64,000 bases of DNA. It comes from an uncultured Sphingomonas sp. GTDB taxonomy: Bacteria; Pseudomonadota; Alphaproteobacteria; Sphingomonadales; Sphingomonadaceae. The stretch lies in assembly GCA_913776045.1 (NCBI GenBank), contig CAJYOI010000015.1, positions 49,765 to 113,764 of the forward strand, in the 5' to 3' direction. A program made the translations under genes and the position numbers. The notes beneath the pieces were generated by a model. The model had not been told where the DNA came from. It saw nothing but the letters and a program-made list of their open reading frames with translations, and did not search any database. Below, piece after piece: positions 51,374 to 60,146 of the stretch (within the stretch, counting starts at the first letter, position 1; the number at the start of each line of letters is the position of its first letter).

Positions 51374-51451
51374 CAGCCGATTGCCGCTGCGGCATCCTCA
51401 CCCGCAACACGCCGAGTCCAAGCATCGGCGATACGAGCAGGGAGAGGACAA

Positions 51452-53800
51452 ATGCGGGCACTGCACCTGGCATCGACGTGCGTCGTTGCGATCATTCTGG
51501 GCGCGAGCGGTGCGGCGGCGCAGACCGTCGTGGCCCCCGCCACGCCGACCACATCCGGCACGCCGCCGCTGGTCGGGCAGGAATCGACCGACGAAGCGCC
51601 GGGCTCGGGCGACGTCATCGTCACCGCCACCCGCCGCGCCGAGCGCATCCAGGACGTGCCGATCAGCATCACCGCGTTCAACCAGGAAGAGCTGACGCAA
51701 AAGGGCATCGTCGGCTTCGAAGGTATCGCCCGCGAAACGCCGGGCGTCGTGCTCAACCGGCCGACCCAGAACTTCAACAATTTCACCGCGCGCGGCATCG
51801 CGACCAACGGCTACAATGCGAACCTGCAGAGCTCGGTCGCGGTCTACATCGACGAACTGCCGGTTTCCACGATCGGCAACACCACCGTCGTCGACCCCAA
51901 TCTGTTCGACGTCGAGCGCGTGGAATTCCTGCGCGGGCCGCAGGGTACGTTGTTCGGATCGGGGTCGCTGTCGGGCGCGATGCGCATCCTGACCAAGAGC
52001 CCGGACCTGAACGACTTCGACCGCTCGGCGCTCGTCGATCTGGGGCTGACCGGCAACGACAGCTTCCGCCAGCGCTACAACGCGATGATCAACGTGCCGA
52101 TCGTCAACGACAAGCTCGCCATCCGCGCGGTCGGCTTCTACCGCAACGAGGAAGGCTATCTCGACAACGTCGGGACCGGCGTCCACAATTCGAACACGTT
52201 GATCGATTACGGCGGGCGCATCATCGCGCTGTTCAAGCCGACCGAGCGCCTGTCGATCCGCCTGCTCGCCTCCTACGAGAACAGCGACCCAAAGGATTCG
52301 TCGCTGACCAGCCCGTCGCTGGGGCGCGAGAAGCGCATTTCCGACCAGCCCGATCGCTTCACGGGCAAGCAGACGATCTTCAACGCGACGATCGATTACG
52401 ACTTCGACTTCGCCAAGCTGACATCGTCGTCGACCTATTCGGATTTCGACCAGCGCTTCTACGTCGATCTGGCGGGCACGTTCCCGCGGCAAGCCGCTTT
52501 TCCGGGTGCGCCGATCGCCTTCGGTCTCGACGCCGACGCCTTCGACAAGGTGTTTGTGCAGGAAGCACGCCTCGCATCGTCGCTGGGCGGCAATTTCGAA
52601 TTCGTTATCGGCGGTTTCTATCTGAACCGTCGCCGCGACGTCGATTTCCTCTACCGGTCGAACCCGCAGTTTCTGGCCGCGCGCCGCCTGACCGGCCTGC
52701 CCGACCAATATTTCCAGAAGCTCTACACCTATTCGATCAGCGAGGAGTTGGCCGGGTTCGGCGAGCTGACGTACCGCTTTTCGCCGAAGTTCTGGCTGAC
52801 CGGCGGCCTGCGCTACGGCGGCACGTCGGCGCAGGCGTTTACCGAAGCCGGCGGCTACGTCGCGACCGATGCGCGGAACTTCAACTATTACACGCTCGCG
52901 CTGGTCGGGCTGTCGGGTAACTTCGTGAACTTCACGCCGTACCAGCCGGTGACGGGCGTGAAGGCGACCGGCACGAAGCCGTCGTGGAAGGCGAGCGCGT
53001 CGTTCAAGCCGACCGAATCGGTCACCACCTATGCGACCTTCGCCACCGGCTTCCGCGCACCGATCGTCAATGCCGCGGCGGGCCGCGCCAGCACGGTACC
53101 GGGGGCGAACGATGTCGTCATTCCGAACGGCGCGTCGTCGGACGACCTGAAGAGCTACGAGATCGGCGCAAAGGGCCGGTTCCTGAACGGCCTCGTCACG
53201 ATCAATGCCGCCGCATACCTGATCGACTGGAACAACATTCAGGCCCAGGCGAACCGCGTGTCGGATTCGGTCCAGTTCGCCACCAACATCGGCGGCGCGC
53301 GCAGCAAGGGCTTCGAAGTCGAATTCGGCGTCATCCCGGCGAAGGACGTCTTCATCGGCCTGAACGCCGCCTACAATGACTCGAAGATCACTAAGCTGAC
53401 CGCGGCGGAGGCGGCAATCTCCGGCGCGGTGCTCGGCCACCGCCTATCGGCACCGCGTCTCCAGGGCGCGCTGTTCACCTCGATCGGCTTCGATCTGGGC
53501 GACACGACCAAGGGCTTGCTGGCGGTGAACGCGCAATATGTCGGCTCGTACAACAGCTCGTTCCCGAATACGCCGGGCAACCCGAACCTGCGCCTATCCA
53601 CGTTCGGCAAGACCGACGAATATGTGAACACCAACATCAGCTTCGGCATCACGCGCGGGCCGTTGTCGGCGCAGGCCTATGTCGAGAACGTGTTCGACGA
53701 CCATTCGGTCACGTACATCCACCCCGAAGCGTTCCTGATCAGCCGGTTCGGCACGCTGCGCCCGCGCACCGTGGGCATCCGCCTCGGCTACGGGATCTGA
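51452..53800 (+). CDS. TonB-dependent receptor of the catabolic cluster
   Basis: The 782-residue protein has a signal peptide (MRALHLASTCVVAIILGASGAAAQ), the plug start DVIVTATRRAERIQDVPISITAF near residue 54, VERVEFLRGPQGTLFGSGSLSGAMRI, and a barrel ending in RTVGIRLGYGI. This type is common in sphingomonads for uptake of hydrophobic or complex organic substrates rather than iron. ATG 51452 follows GGAGAGG. It is first in a chain with MFS, esterase, ligase and TetR genes, spaced by 4 bp or overlapping, so it should bring in the substrate of that pathway. Confidence 0.93.
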   Translation: MRALHLASTCVVAIILGASGAAAQTVVAPATPTTSGTPPLVGQESTDEAPGSGDVIVTATRRAERIQDVPISITAFNQEELTQKGIVGFEGIARETPGVVLNRPTQNFNNFTARGIATNGYNANLQSSVAVYIDELPVSTIGNTTVVDPNLFDVERVEFLRGPQGTLFGSGSLSGAMRILTKSPDLNDFDRSALVDLGLTGNDSFRQRYNAMINVPIVNDKLAIRAVGFYRNEEGYLDNVGTGVHNSNTLIDYGGRIIALFKPTERLSIRLLASYENSDPKDSSLTSPSLGREKRISDQPDRFTGKQTIFNATIDYDFDFAKLTSSSTYSDFDQRFYVDLAGTFPRQAAFPGAPIAFGLDADAFDKVFVQEARLASSLGGNFEFVIGGFYLNRRRDVDFLYRSNPQFLAARRLTGLPDQYFQKLYTYSISEELAGFGELTYRFSPKFWLTGGLRYGGTSAQAFTEAGGYVATDARNFNYYTLALVGLSGNFVNFTPYQPVTGVKATGTKPSWKASASFKPTESVTTYATFATGFRAPIVNAAAGRASTVPGANDVVIPNGASSDDLKSYEIGAKGRFLNGLVTINAAAYLIDWNNIQAQANRVSDSVQFATNIGGARSKGFEVEFGVIPAKDVFIGLNAAYNDSKITKLTAAEAAISGAVLGHRLSAPRLQGALFTSIGFDLGDTTKGLLAVNAQYVGSYNSSFPNTPGNPNLRLSTFGKTDEYVNTNISFGITRGPLSAQAYVENVFDDHSVTYIHPEAFLISRFGTLRPRTVGIRLGYGI

Positions 53801-53804
53801 TCCG

Positions 53805-55079
53805 ATGGCAAGTGTCGCCACCACGTCCGCCCCGGCCCGCCGCCCCGGCGTCGTGCTGGCGGTGCTGACCTTCGTCTACATCCTGAATTTCCTGGATCGG
53901 CAGCTGATCGGCATCCTCGCCAAGCCGATTCAGGACGCGCTGCAGATCACCGACGGACAGCTCGGCCTGATCGGCGGGCTCTATTTCGCGATGTTCTACT
54001 GCTTCATCGCGATTCCCATCGGCTATCTGGCGGACAAGACCAATCGCGTCGGCGTGCTGTCGCTGGCGTGTGCGATTTGGAGCGGGGCGACGGTCGCCTG
54101 CGGGCTCGCGAACACCTACGCCCAGCTCGTCGTCGCACGAATGCTGGTCGGCTTCGGCGAAGCCGGCGGCGTACCGCCGTCCTATGCGATCATCACCGAC
54201 ACCTATCCGCCGGGCCAGCGCGGCAGCGCGTTCGGCATCTTCAACATGGGGCCCGCGATTGGCGCGGCGGCCGGCGTCGCCTCCGGCGCGGCGATCGCCG
54301 AGCGGTTCGGCTGGCGCATGCCGTTCATCGTCGTCGGCGCGATCGGGATCGTCACGGCGGGCCTGGTCTGGCTGATCGTCCGCGAACCCGCCCGCGGCAC
54401 GTTCGACATGCCGATCGCGGACACGGTCGACAAGGCCCGCTTCTGGCCGACGCTGCGGATGTTCTTTTCCAACCCGACGCTGATGCTCGCCGCCCTGGGC
54501 AGCGGGGCGACACAGTTCGTCACCTATGGCCTCGGAAATTTCGCGGTCCTGTTCCTGATGCGCGACAAGGGCATGGTCCTGCGCGAAGTCGCGGTCTGGT
54601 ACGCGCTGGTGCTGGTCGTCGGCATGGCCGGGGGCATGATGCTGTCGGGACGGATCATCGACCGGATGGCGCAGACCTCGCGCGCCGGCTACGCCATCGC
54701 GCCCGCCGCCAGTCTCGCCATCGCCATGCCCTTCTACATCGCCTTCGTCTGGGCGCCGGGCTGGCCGCTCGCACTGGCGCTGCTGACGGTCGTGATGATA
54801 TTCAATTATTTCTACCTCTCCGCCTCTGTCGCGCTGGTGCAGGAGGAGGTCCGCCCCGACCAGCGTGTCCTGTCGGGAGCACTGCTGCTGCTCGTCATGA
54901 ATTTTATCGGGCTGGGCCTCGGGCCGACATGGGTCGGCTTCGCCAGCGACTGGTTCAAGGCGCACGGCAGCGCGCTCTACCTCCAGTCCGCGCTCTACAC
55001 GCTGACGCCCTTCTACCTGATCGCCATCGCCCTGTTCGTCACACTCGCGCGGCGGCTCGGCCGCGAGGTTCGCCCATGA
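53805..55079 (+). CDS. MFS transporter (spinster-like)
   Basis: A 424-residue, 12-helix transporter. The first helix has FVYILNFLDRQLIGILAKPIQ, helix 2-3 the loop GYLADKTNRVGVL, and helix 4-5 the RMLVGFGEAGGVPPSYAIITDTYPPGQRG motif seen in spinster-like sphingomonad carriers for organic acids. It starts 4 bp after the receptor stop and its own stop overlaps the esterase start (ATGA). In context it would import the acid released by the periplasmic esterase, although export is not excluded. Confidence 0.92.
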   Translation: MASVATTSAPARRPGVVLAVLTFVYILNFLDRQLIGILAKPIQDALQITDGQLGLIGGLYFAMFYCFIAIPIGYLADKTNRVGVLSLACAIWSGATVACGLANTYAQLVVARMLVGFGEAGGVPPSYAIITDTYPPGQRGSAFGIFNMGPAIGAAAGVASGAAIAERFGWRMPFIVVGAIGIVTAGLVWLIVREPARGTFDMPIADTVDKARFWPTLRMFFSNPTLMLAALGSGATQFVTYGLGNFAVLFLMRDKGMVLREVAVWYALVLVVGMAGGMMLSGRIIDRMAQTSRAGYAIAPAASLAIAMPFYIAFVWAPGWPLALALLTVVMIFNYFYLSASVALVQEEVRPDQRVLSGALLLLVMNFIGLGLGPTWVGFASDWFKAHGSALYLQSALYTLTPFYLIAIALFVTLARRLGREVRP

Positions 55080-56689
55080 AAATCCTGATCGCCGTCGCGC
55101 TGCTCGCCAGCGCTGCTCCTGCCCTTGCCCAGACCGTCACGGCGCCTGCCGGAACGGTCGAAGGCGCGACCGAAAACGGCTTGCGGATCTTCCGCGGCAT
55201 TCCCTATGCCCAGCCGCCGGTCGGCGCGCTGCGGTGGAAACCGCCGGTCGCGCTCCCGACCTGGAACGGCGTTCGCGAGGCGAAGCGCTTCGGCCAGGCC
55301 TGCGTCCAGCCGCGCGAGCGGAATCTCGGTATCTACACCAATCCGCCGCCGCAGATGGGCGAGGACTGCCTGACGCTGAACGTCTGGGCGCCGAAGGATG
55401 CGAAGACGCTACCCGTATTGGTGTGGATCCACGGCGGCGCGCTCGTCTCGGGCTACAGCCACGAACAGATGTACGACGCCGCCAAGATGGCCGGCACCGG
55501 CATGGTCGTCGTGTCGATCAACTATCGCCTGGGCGTCCTCGGCTATCTCGCGCATCCCGAACTCAGCGCCGAGAGCGCTGACGGCACGTCCGGCAATTAC
55601 GGCCTGCGCGACCAGATCGCGGCGCTCGAATGGGTGAAGCGCAATATCGCGGCGTTCGGCGGCGATCCGGCGAACGTGACGATCGCCGGCGAATCCGCCG
55701 GCGGCCTCAGCGTCATGTACCTGATGGCCAGCCCCGCCGCACGCGGGCTGTTCGCGAAGGGCATCGCCCAGAGTGCCTATATGGTATCGACGCCCGAGCT
55801 GAAGATCGCCGCGCACGGCACGCCATCGGCAGAGACGACCGGCGCCACGATCGCCACGACGCTGGGCGCGACCAATCTCGCTGACCTTCGCGCGATGGAC
55901 GCGACGAAACTCGCCTCCAGCGCGCTGGCCAAGGGCTACGTCCCGTGGGGCACGATCGACGGCAAGCTGCTGACGCGCCAATTGGTCGACACTTGGGACC
56001 GCGGCGAACAGGCGCCGGTGCCGCTGATCGCCGGGTTCAACGCGGGAGAAGTGCGATCGATGCGCGTCCTGCTCCCCCCCGCGCCCGCCGATGCCGCCGC
56101 CTATGAGGCGACGATCCGCGCCAGCTACGGCGACCTGGCCGACGCGTTCCTCGCACTTTATCCCGCGACGCATATCGGTGAATCGATGCTCGCGACCGCG
56201 CGCGATGCGCTGTACGGCTGGACCTCGCAGCGCCTGGCGATAGGCCAGACCGCGATTGGGCAGCGTGCGTATCTCTACCTGTTCGACCACGGCTATCCGG
56301 CGGCGGACGAGAATGGGCTGCACGCCTTCCACGCCTCCGAAATTCCGTTCGTGTTCGGCAGCGCCGACAAGACGCCGCCGATGTGGCCGAAAATACCCGA
56401 CTCGCTCGTCGAGCGGCGTCTGTCGGACGCGATGCTGGGCTATTGGACGTCGTTCGCGAAGACCGGCACGCCGATCGCGTCGGGTCAGCCCGACTGGCAG
56501 GCGTACGGCAAGGGCGGCAACTATATGGCGTTCGTCGCCAAGCCCGAGCCGCGCGCCAGGCTGATGCCCGGCATGTTCGCGCTGCACGAAGCCGCCATGT
56601 GCCGCCGTCGCGCGGCGGGCGACAAGCCGTGGGGCTTCAACGCCGGGCTCGCTTCGCCGGTGCTGGCCAAGACGGCGGGCTGCAAATGA
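55076..56689 (+). CDS. Periplasmic type-B carboxylesterase
   Basis: The 537-residue protein has a signal peptide (MKILIAVALLASAAPALAQ), the type-B start GTVEGATENGLRIFRGIPYAQPPVGALRW, EDCLTLNVW, the oxyanion loop WIHGGALVSGY, the nucleophile elbow GESAGG, and HAFHASEIPFVFG with the catalytic His. It should hydrolyse an ester in the periplasm after uptake by the receptor. ATG 55076 overlaps the MFS stop; the stop overlaps the ligase start (both ATGA). A much longer frame upstream is antisense-like noise over the MFS gene. Confidence 0.92.
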   Translation: MKILIAVALLASAAPALAQTVTAPAGTVEGATENGLRIFRGIPYAQPPVGALRWKPPVALPTWNGVREAKRFGQACVQPRERNLGIYTNPPPQMGEDCLTLNVWAPKDAKTLPVLVWIHGGALVSGYSHEQMYDAAKMAGTGMVVVSINYRLGVLGYLAHPELSAESADGTSGNYGLRDQIAALEWVKRNIAAFGGDPANVTIAGESAGGLSVMYLMASPAARGLFAKGIAQSAYMVSTPELKIAAHGTPSAETTGATIATTLGATNLADLRAMDATKLASSALAKGYVPWGTIDGKLLTRQLVDTWDRGEQAPVPLIAGFNAGEVRSMRVLLPPAPADAAAYEATIRASYGDLADAFLALYPATHIGESMLATARDALYGWTSQRLAIGQTAIGQRAYLYLFDHGYPAADENGLHAFHASEIPFVFGSADKTPPMWPKIPDSLVERRLSDAMLGYWTSFAKTGTPIASGQPDWQAYGKGGNYMAFVAKPEPRARLMPGMFALHEAAMCRRRAAGDKPWGFNAGLASPVLAKTAGCK

Positions 56690-58275
56690 TCGACGGTAGC
56701 ATGCAGGACTATCCGCTGACGCTCGACCGGTTCCTGTGCCACGCCGCGAAATGGCACCCGGATGTGTCGGTCGTGACCGCGACCGACAGCGGCGACACGA
56801 CGCGCATCGGCTATGCAACTCTCGAGGATCGGGCACGCACAGTTTCGTCGGTGCTGTCGAGCCTGGGCATCGCGACGGGCGACCGCGTCGCGACCCTCGC
56901 ATGGAACAGCGCCGCGCATGTCGAGGCATGGTACGGTACCATGGGCATGGGCGCGGTGTGCCACACGCTCAATCCGCGCCTGACCGCCGATCAACTGGCG
57001 GCGATGGTCCGGCAGTCTGAAGCATCGGTGCTGATCGTCAGCGCCGACCTGCTGCCGTTGGCCACTGCCATTTCCGAACACGCCCCGGTCATCAGCCACA
57101 TTCTGGTGATCGACGGCACAGCCGATCCCGCCATCGCCGCGCGGGCGCGGGCGGAGATCGCGACGGTCGACTCGCTGATGGCATCGGCGGGTTGCGGCGT
57201 CGCCTGGGGGCGTTTCACGGAAACCGCGCCGTCGGGGCTCTGCTTCACCTCGGGCACGACCGGCGCACCGAAAGGGGTGACCTACACCCACCGGTCGAGC
57301 TTCCTCCACACGCTGCGGCTGTTGCAGGTCGATACGATGGCGATCTCGGCGGCCGACACGGTGCTGGCCGTCGTCCCGATGTTTCATGCCAACGCCTGGG
57401 GCCTGCCGTTTGCGGCGCCGGCCGCGGGCGCGACACTGGTGCTGCCTGGCCGCAAGATCGACGGCGCGAGCCTGGCGCGCCTGATCGCGCAGGAAGGCGT
57501 GACCGTCGCCGTCGGCGTGCCGACCGTGTGGCTCGGTCTGGTCGAACATCTCGAGGCGAAAGGCGGCGATCTGCCGTCGCTCAAGCGTGTGATCGTCGGC
57601 GGTGCGCCCTTGCCGCCCGCGTTGATGGAGCGGTTGGAGGCCCGACTGGGCGTCGAGGTGCAGACCAGCTGGGGGATGACCGAACTCTCGCCCTCGGGCA
57701 CCGTCGCGCGCCCCGGCGATGAGACGCGCTCCGCCGCGCAGTCGGGCAAGCCCGCTATCGGGGTCGACCTGTTGCTGACCGACGCCGACGGCACCGCCCT
57801 GCCCGACCAGCGCCACGGCGAAGGTCATTTGCGCGTTCGCGGCGCGGCGGTGGTCGATCGCTATTTCGGTCAGGACGACAGCGCCTGCGACGCCGATGGC
57901 TGGTTCGCGACCGGCGACCTCGCGCGGATTGATGCGGCGGGCAATCTTACGATCACCGGCCGCGCCAAGGATCTGATCAAGTCGGGCGGCGAATGGATCA
58001 ACCCCGCCGAGATCGAAGCGGTCGTCGGCGCGCTGCCGGAAGTCTCGCTCGCCGCTGTCATCGGCCGCAGCGACCTGAAATGGGGCGAACGCCCGATCCT
58101 GCTGGTCGAACTGCGCGAGGACCGCGTGACCGACAGCGACCTGCTCGGCGCGTTGAAGGGGCGCGTGGCCTCCTGGTGGATTCCGGATCAGGTCGTCCGC
58201 CTGCCCGCAATGCCGCTCGCCCCGACCGGCAAGATCGACAAGCTGCGCCTGCGTGCCGAATTCGGTGCGGCTTGA
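56686..58275 (+). CDS. Acyl-CoA synthetase (AMP-forming, FadD-like)
   Basis: The 529-residue enzyme activates a carboxylic acid as acyl-AMP and then acyl-CoA. It has the P-loop-like [67 protein letters not shown] and the C-terminal Lys in [11 protein letters not shown]. The sequence resembles medium- and long-chain or substituted-acid ligases; the exact acid is unknown. It overlaps the esterase gene by ATGA and the tetR gene by TTGA, so it is central to the operon. Confidence 0.93.
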   Translation: MIDGSMQDYPLTLDRFLCHAAKWHPDVSVVTATDSGDTTRIGYATLEDRARTVSSVLSSLGIATGDRVATLAWNSAAHVEAWYGTMGMGAVCHTLNPRLTADQLAAMVRQSEASVLIVSADLLPLATAISEHAPVISHILVIDGTADPAIAARARAEIATVDSLMASAGCGVAWGRFTETAPSGLCFTSGTTGAPKGVTYTHRSSFLHTLRLLQVDTMAISAADTVLAVVPMFHANAWGLPFAAPAAGATLVLPGRKIDGASLARLIAQEGVTVAVGVPTVWLGLVEHLEAKGGDLPSLKRVIVGGAPLPPALMERLEARLGVEVQTSWGMTELSPSGTVARPGDETRSAAQSGKPAIGVDLLLTDADGTALPDQRHGEGHLRVRGAAVVDRYFGQDDSACDADGWFATGDLARIDAAGNLTITGRAKDLIKSGGEWINPAEIEAVVGALPEVSLAAVIGRSDLKWGERPILLVELREDRVTDSDLLGALKGRVASWWIPDQVVRLPAMPLAPTGKIDKLRLRAEFGAA

Positions 58276-58987
58276 CGACGGTGCTGCCGCACCCGACAGA
58301 TGTTCGTGTGCAAGAGAATGTGAAAGCCCCCCGCCGCTCGAAAAAGGCGGAACAGCGTGCCGAAACGATGGAGCAGATCCTCGACGCGGCCGAATATCTG
58401 TTTTCGAAACACGGGCTGCACGGCGTTACGCTGAAGGACGTCGCCAAGCGTGTCGGCGTGCACCACACGCTGCTGAACTATTATTTCTCTGACAAGACGA
58501 CGTTGTTCGACGCCGTCTTCTCCCGCCGCGCGGTCGTCACCAGCGAACGCCGGATGCAGGCGCTCGACGCATACGAGGCGGCGTGCGCCGGCAAGCCGAC
58601 GGTGGAAGGCGCGCTGCGCGCGTTCCTCGACACCGACCTCGACCTCTACATCGAGGGTGGAGACGGCTGGAAGAACTACGCCGCCCTCGTCGCGCAAATC
58701 GCCAACACCCCGAATGGGGTGCCGAGTTGATGGACGAGCATTTCGATCCCGTCGTGCTTCGCCTGATCGCCCTTTTGAAAAAGGCCCTTCCCGACTGCGC
58801 CGAGGCAGACATTTTCTGGGGCTATCACTTCGTCACCGGCGCGCTGATGCTGACGCTCGCGCGGACGGGCCGTATCGACAAATTGTCGCATGGGCTCTGC
58901 AAGTCGGACGACTTCGTGGCGGTGAAGGATCGCATGGCGTCCTTCATGGCCGCGGGATTCCTGCAGATTTGTAAGGACGGTCGATAG
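58272..58987 (+). pseudogene. TetR-family regulator gene with a one-base frameshift
   Basis: The first frame encodes an intact TetR DNA-binding domain (KKAEQRAETMEQILDAAEYLFSKHG, LKDVAKRVGVHHTLLNYYFSDKTTLFDAVF) and part of the ligand domain up to YAALVAQIANTP, then reads NGVPS and stops at 58730. The second frame continues naturally as EWGAELMDEHFDPVVLRLIALLKK to 58987. The shift lies at the run of four C at 58708-58711; one more base would restore the frame. The TGA stop overlaps an ATG (TGATG) of the second frame. A TTG at 58272 overlaps the ligase stop; GTG starts at 58281 and 58308-58320 are alternatives. It may be real decay, a sequencing error or coupled two-part expression. Confidence 0.8.
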
Positions 58988-59015
58988 CTCAGCGGCGCTG
59001 CTGCCCGATACACCC

Positions 59016-59097
59016 GTCATCCCGGAATTGATCCGGGATCCAGGGCCGAAAATGAAATCGCTCGTAACTTTGGATCCAGGATCAAGTCCGGGATAAC
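59016..59097. repeat. REP-like palindromic repeat, family D
   Basis: Arms GTCATCCCGGAATTGATCCG and GATCAAGTCCGGGATAAC are inverted copies about 40 bp apart, each carrying a second GGATCCAGG block. This is the TCATCCCGGA-TTGATCCGGGATC type common in alphaproteobacteria. It follows the tetR gene and precedes the SDR promoter. Confidence 0.8.
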
Positions 59098-59125
59098 AAA
59101 AACCTCTCATACGGATGCTTATTAT

Positions 59126-59143
59126 TCACTCTCTTGATAGTGA
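59126..59143. promoter_or_regulatory. Operator-like site before the SDR gene
   Basis: TCACTCTCTTGATAGTGA is a palindrome with one mismatch per half (TCACTCTC, TT, GATAGTGA) 48 bp before the SDR start. It matches the site at 51349-51366 in 16 of 18 bases. Confidence 0.6.
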
Positions 59144-59191
59144 AATAGCGGCAGTGTAGCGTCCGACCTCAATTTCGGAGAGAGGATTCCC

Positions 59192-60085
59192 ATGAAGCTC
59201 GCAAACCGTGTCGCGATCGTCACCGGCGCCGGCGGCGGCCTGGGTCGGTGCCACGCCCTGTATCTCGCGAGCCAGGGAGCGGCCGTCGTCGTCAACGACG
59301 TGTCGGAAACCAACGCTACCACGGTCGCCGATGAGATTACCGCTGCGAGCGGTACCGCGATTGCCGCTGCCGGTTCGGTTACCGACGAAGACGCGGTCGC
59401 CGCGATGGTCGAGCAGACGCTGACCCGCTTCGGTCAGGTCGACATCCTCATCAACAACGCCGGCATCCTGCGCGACAAGAGCTTCGCCAAGATGACGATG
59501 GACGACTTCCGCCTAGTGGTGGATGTCCACCTGATGGGCGCCGCAATCTGTTCGAAGGCGGTGTGGGAGCCGATGCGCGGGCGACGCTATGGCCGCATCG
59601 TCATGACGACCTCGTCGTCGGGCCTGTACGGTAATTTCGGCCAGGCCAATTACGGCGCGGCCAAGATGGCGCTGGTCGGCCTGATGCAAACGCTGGCGAT
59701 CGAGGGGGAGAAATACGGCATTCGCGTCAACAGCCTGGCGCCGACCGCGGCGACGCAGATGACGCACGGCGTGCTGGCGGACGAAAGCCTGCGCTTGCTC
59801 GACCCCGCATTGGTCAGCCCCGGCCTGCTGGCGCTGGTCGTTGAGGACGCGCCCACCCGCGCGATCCTGTGCGCCGGTGCCGGCCACTTCGCCGCCGCGC
59901 ATGTCACGCTGACCGATGGCATTCAGATCGGCGATGCGGACGACGCCGGCGAACAGGTTGCCGCACTTTGGTCCGAAGTCACCGACCGCGCCGACGAGAT
60001 CGTCCCCGCTTATGGCTTCACCCAGGCCGAACGCGAACTGGCGGCGGCCGGGTATGACAGCAAGGTCGCCGTCAACTGCGGCTGA
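59192..60085 (+). CDS. SDR oxidoreductase, 3-hydroxyacyl-CoA dehydrogenase-like
   Basis: The 297-residue protein is a classical SDR: TGAGGGLGRCHALYLA at the cofactor site, NDVSE, ILINNAGILRDKSF, the catalytic Ser in TTSSSGLYGNFGQ and YGAAK with Tyr and Lys. NDVSE after strand 2 and the GLYGNFGQANYGAAKMAL run resemble the dehydrogenase part of multifunctional beta-oxidation protein MFE-2. It would oxidise a hydroxyacyl-CoA or hydroxyl group of the substrate activated by the ligase. A GGAGAGAGG site precedes ATG 59192. It has its own promoter with the shared operator. Confidence 0.92.
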   Translation: MKLANRVAIVTGAGGGLGRCHALYLASQGAAVVVNDVSETNATTVADEITAASGTAIAAAGSVTDEDAVAAMVEQTLTRFGQVDILINNAGILRDKSFAKMTMDDFRLVVDVHLMGAAICSKAVWEPMRGRRYGRIVMTTSSSGLYGNFGQANYGAAKMALVGLMQTLAIEGEKYGIRVNSLAPTAATQMTHGVLADESLRLLDPALVSPGLLALVVEDAPTRAILCAGAGHFAAAHVTLTDGIQIGDADDAGEQVAALWSEVTDRADEIVPAYGFTQAERELAAAGYDSKVAVNCG

Positions 60086-60112
60086 TCCCGCAGCACCTTC
60101 CTGAAAAGCGAA

Positions 60113-60140
60113 CCGCGCCGCAGCCCAAGCCGCGGCGCGG
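60113..60140 (-). terminator. Terminator of the sucA-sucB-lpdA operon
   Basis: On the minus strand CCGCGCCGC, a 10-nt loop, then GCGGCGCGG form a perfect 9-bp stem 6 bp after the lpdA stop, followed by TTCGCTTTTC. Confidence 0.75.
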
Positions 60141-60146
60141 AAACGA

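Noticed and set aside
54068-55075. Long N-terminal extension of the carboxylesterase frame
   Set aside because: It lies in another frame over the MFS gene. The signal peptide begins at ATG 55076, which overlaps the MFS stop.
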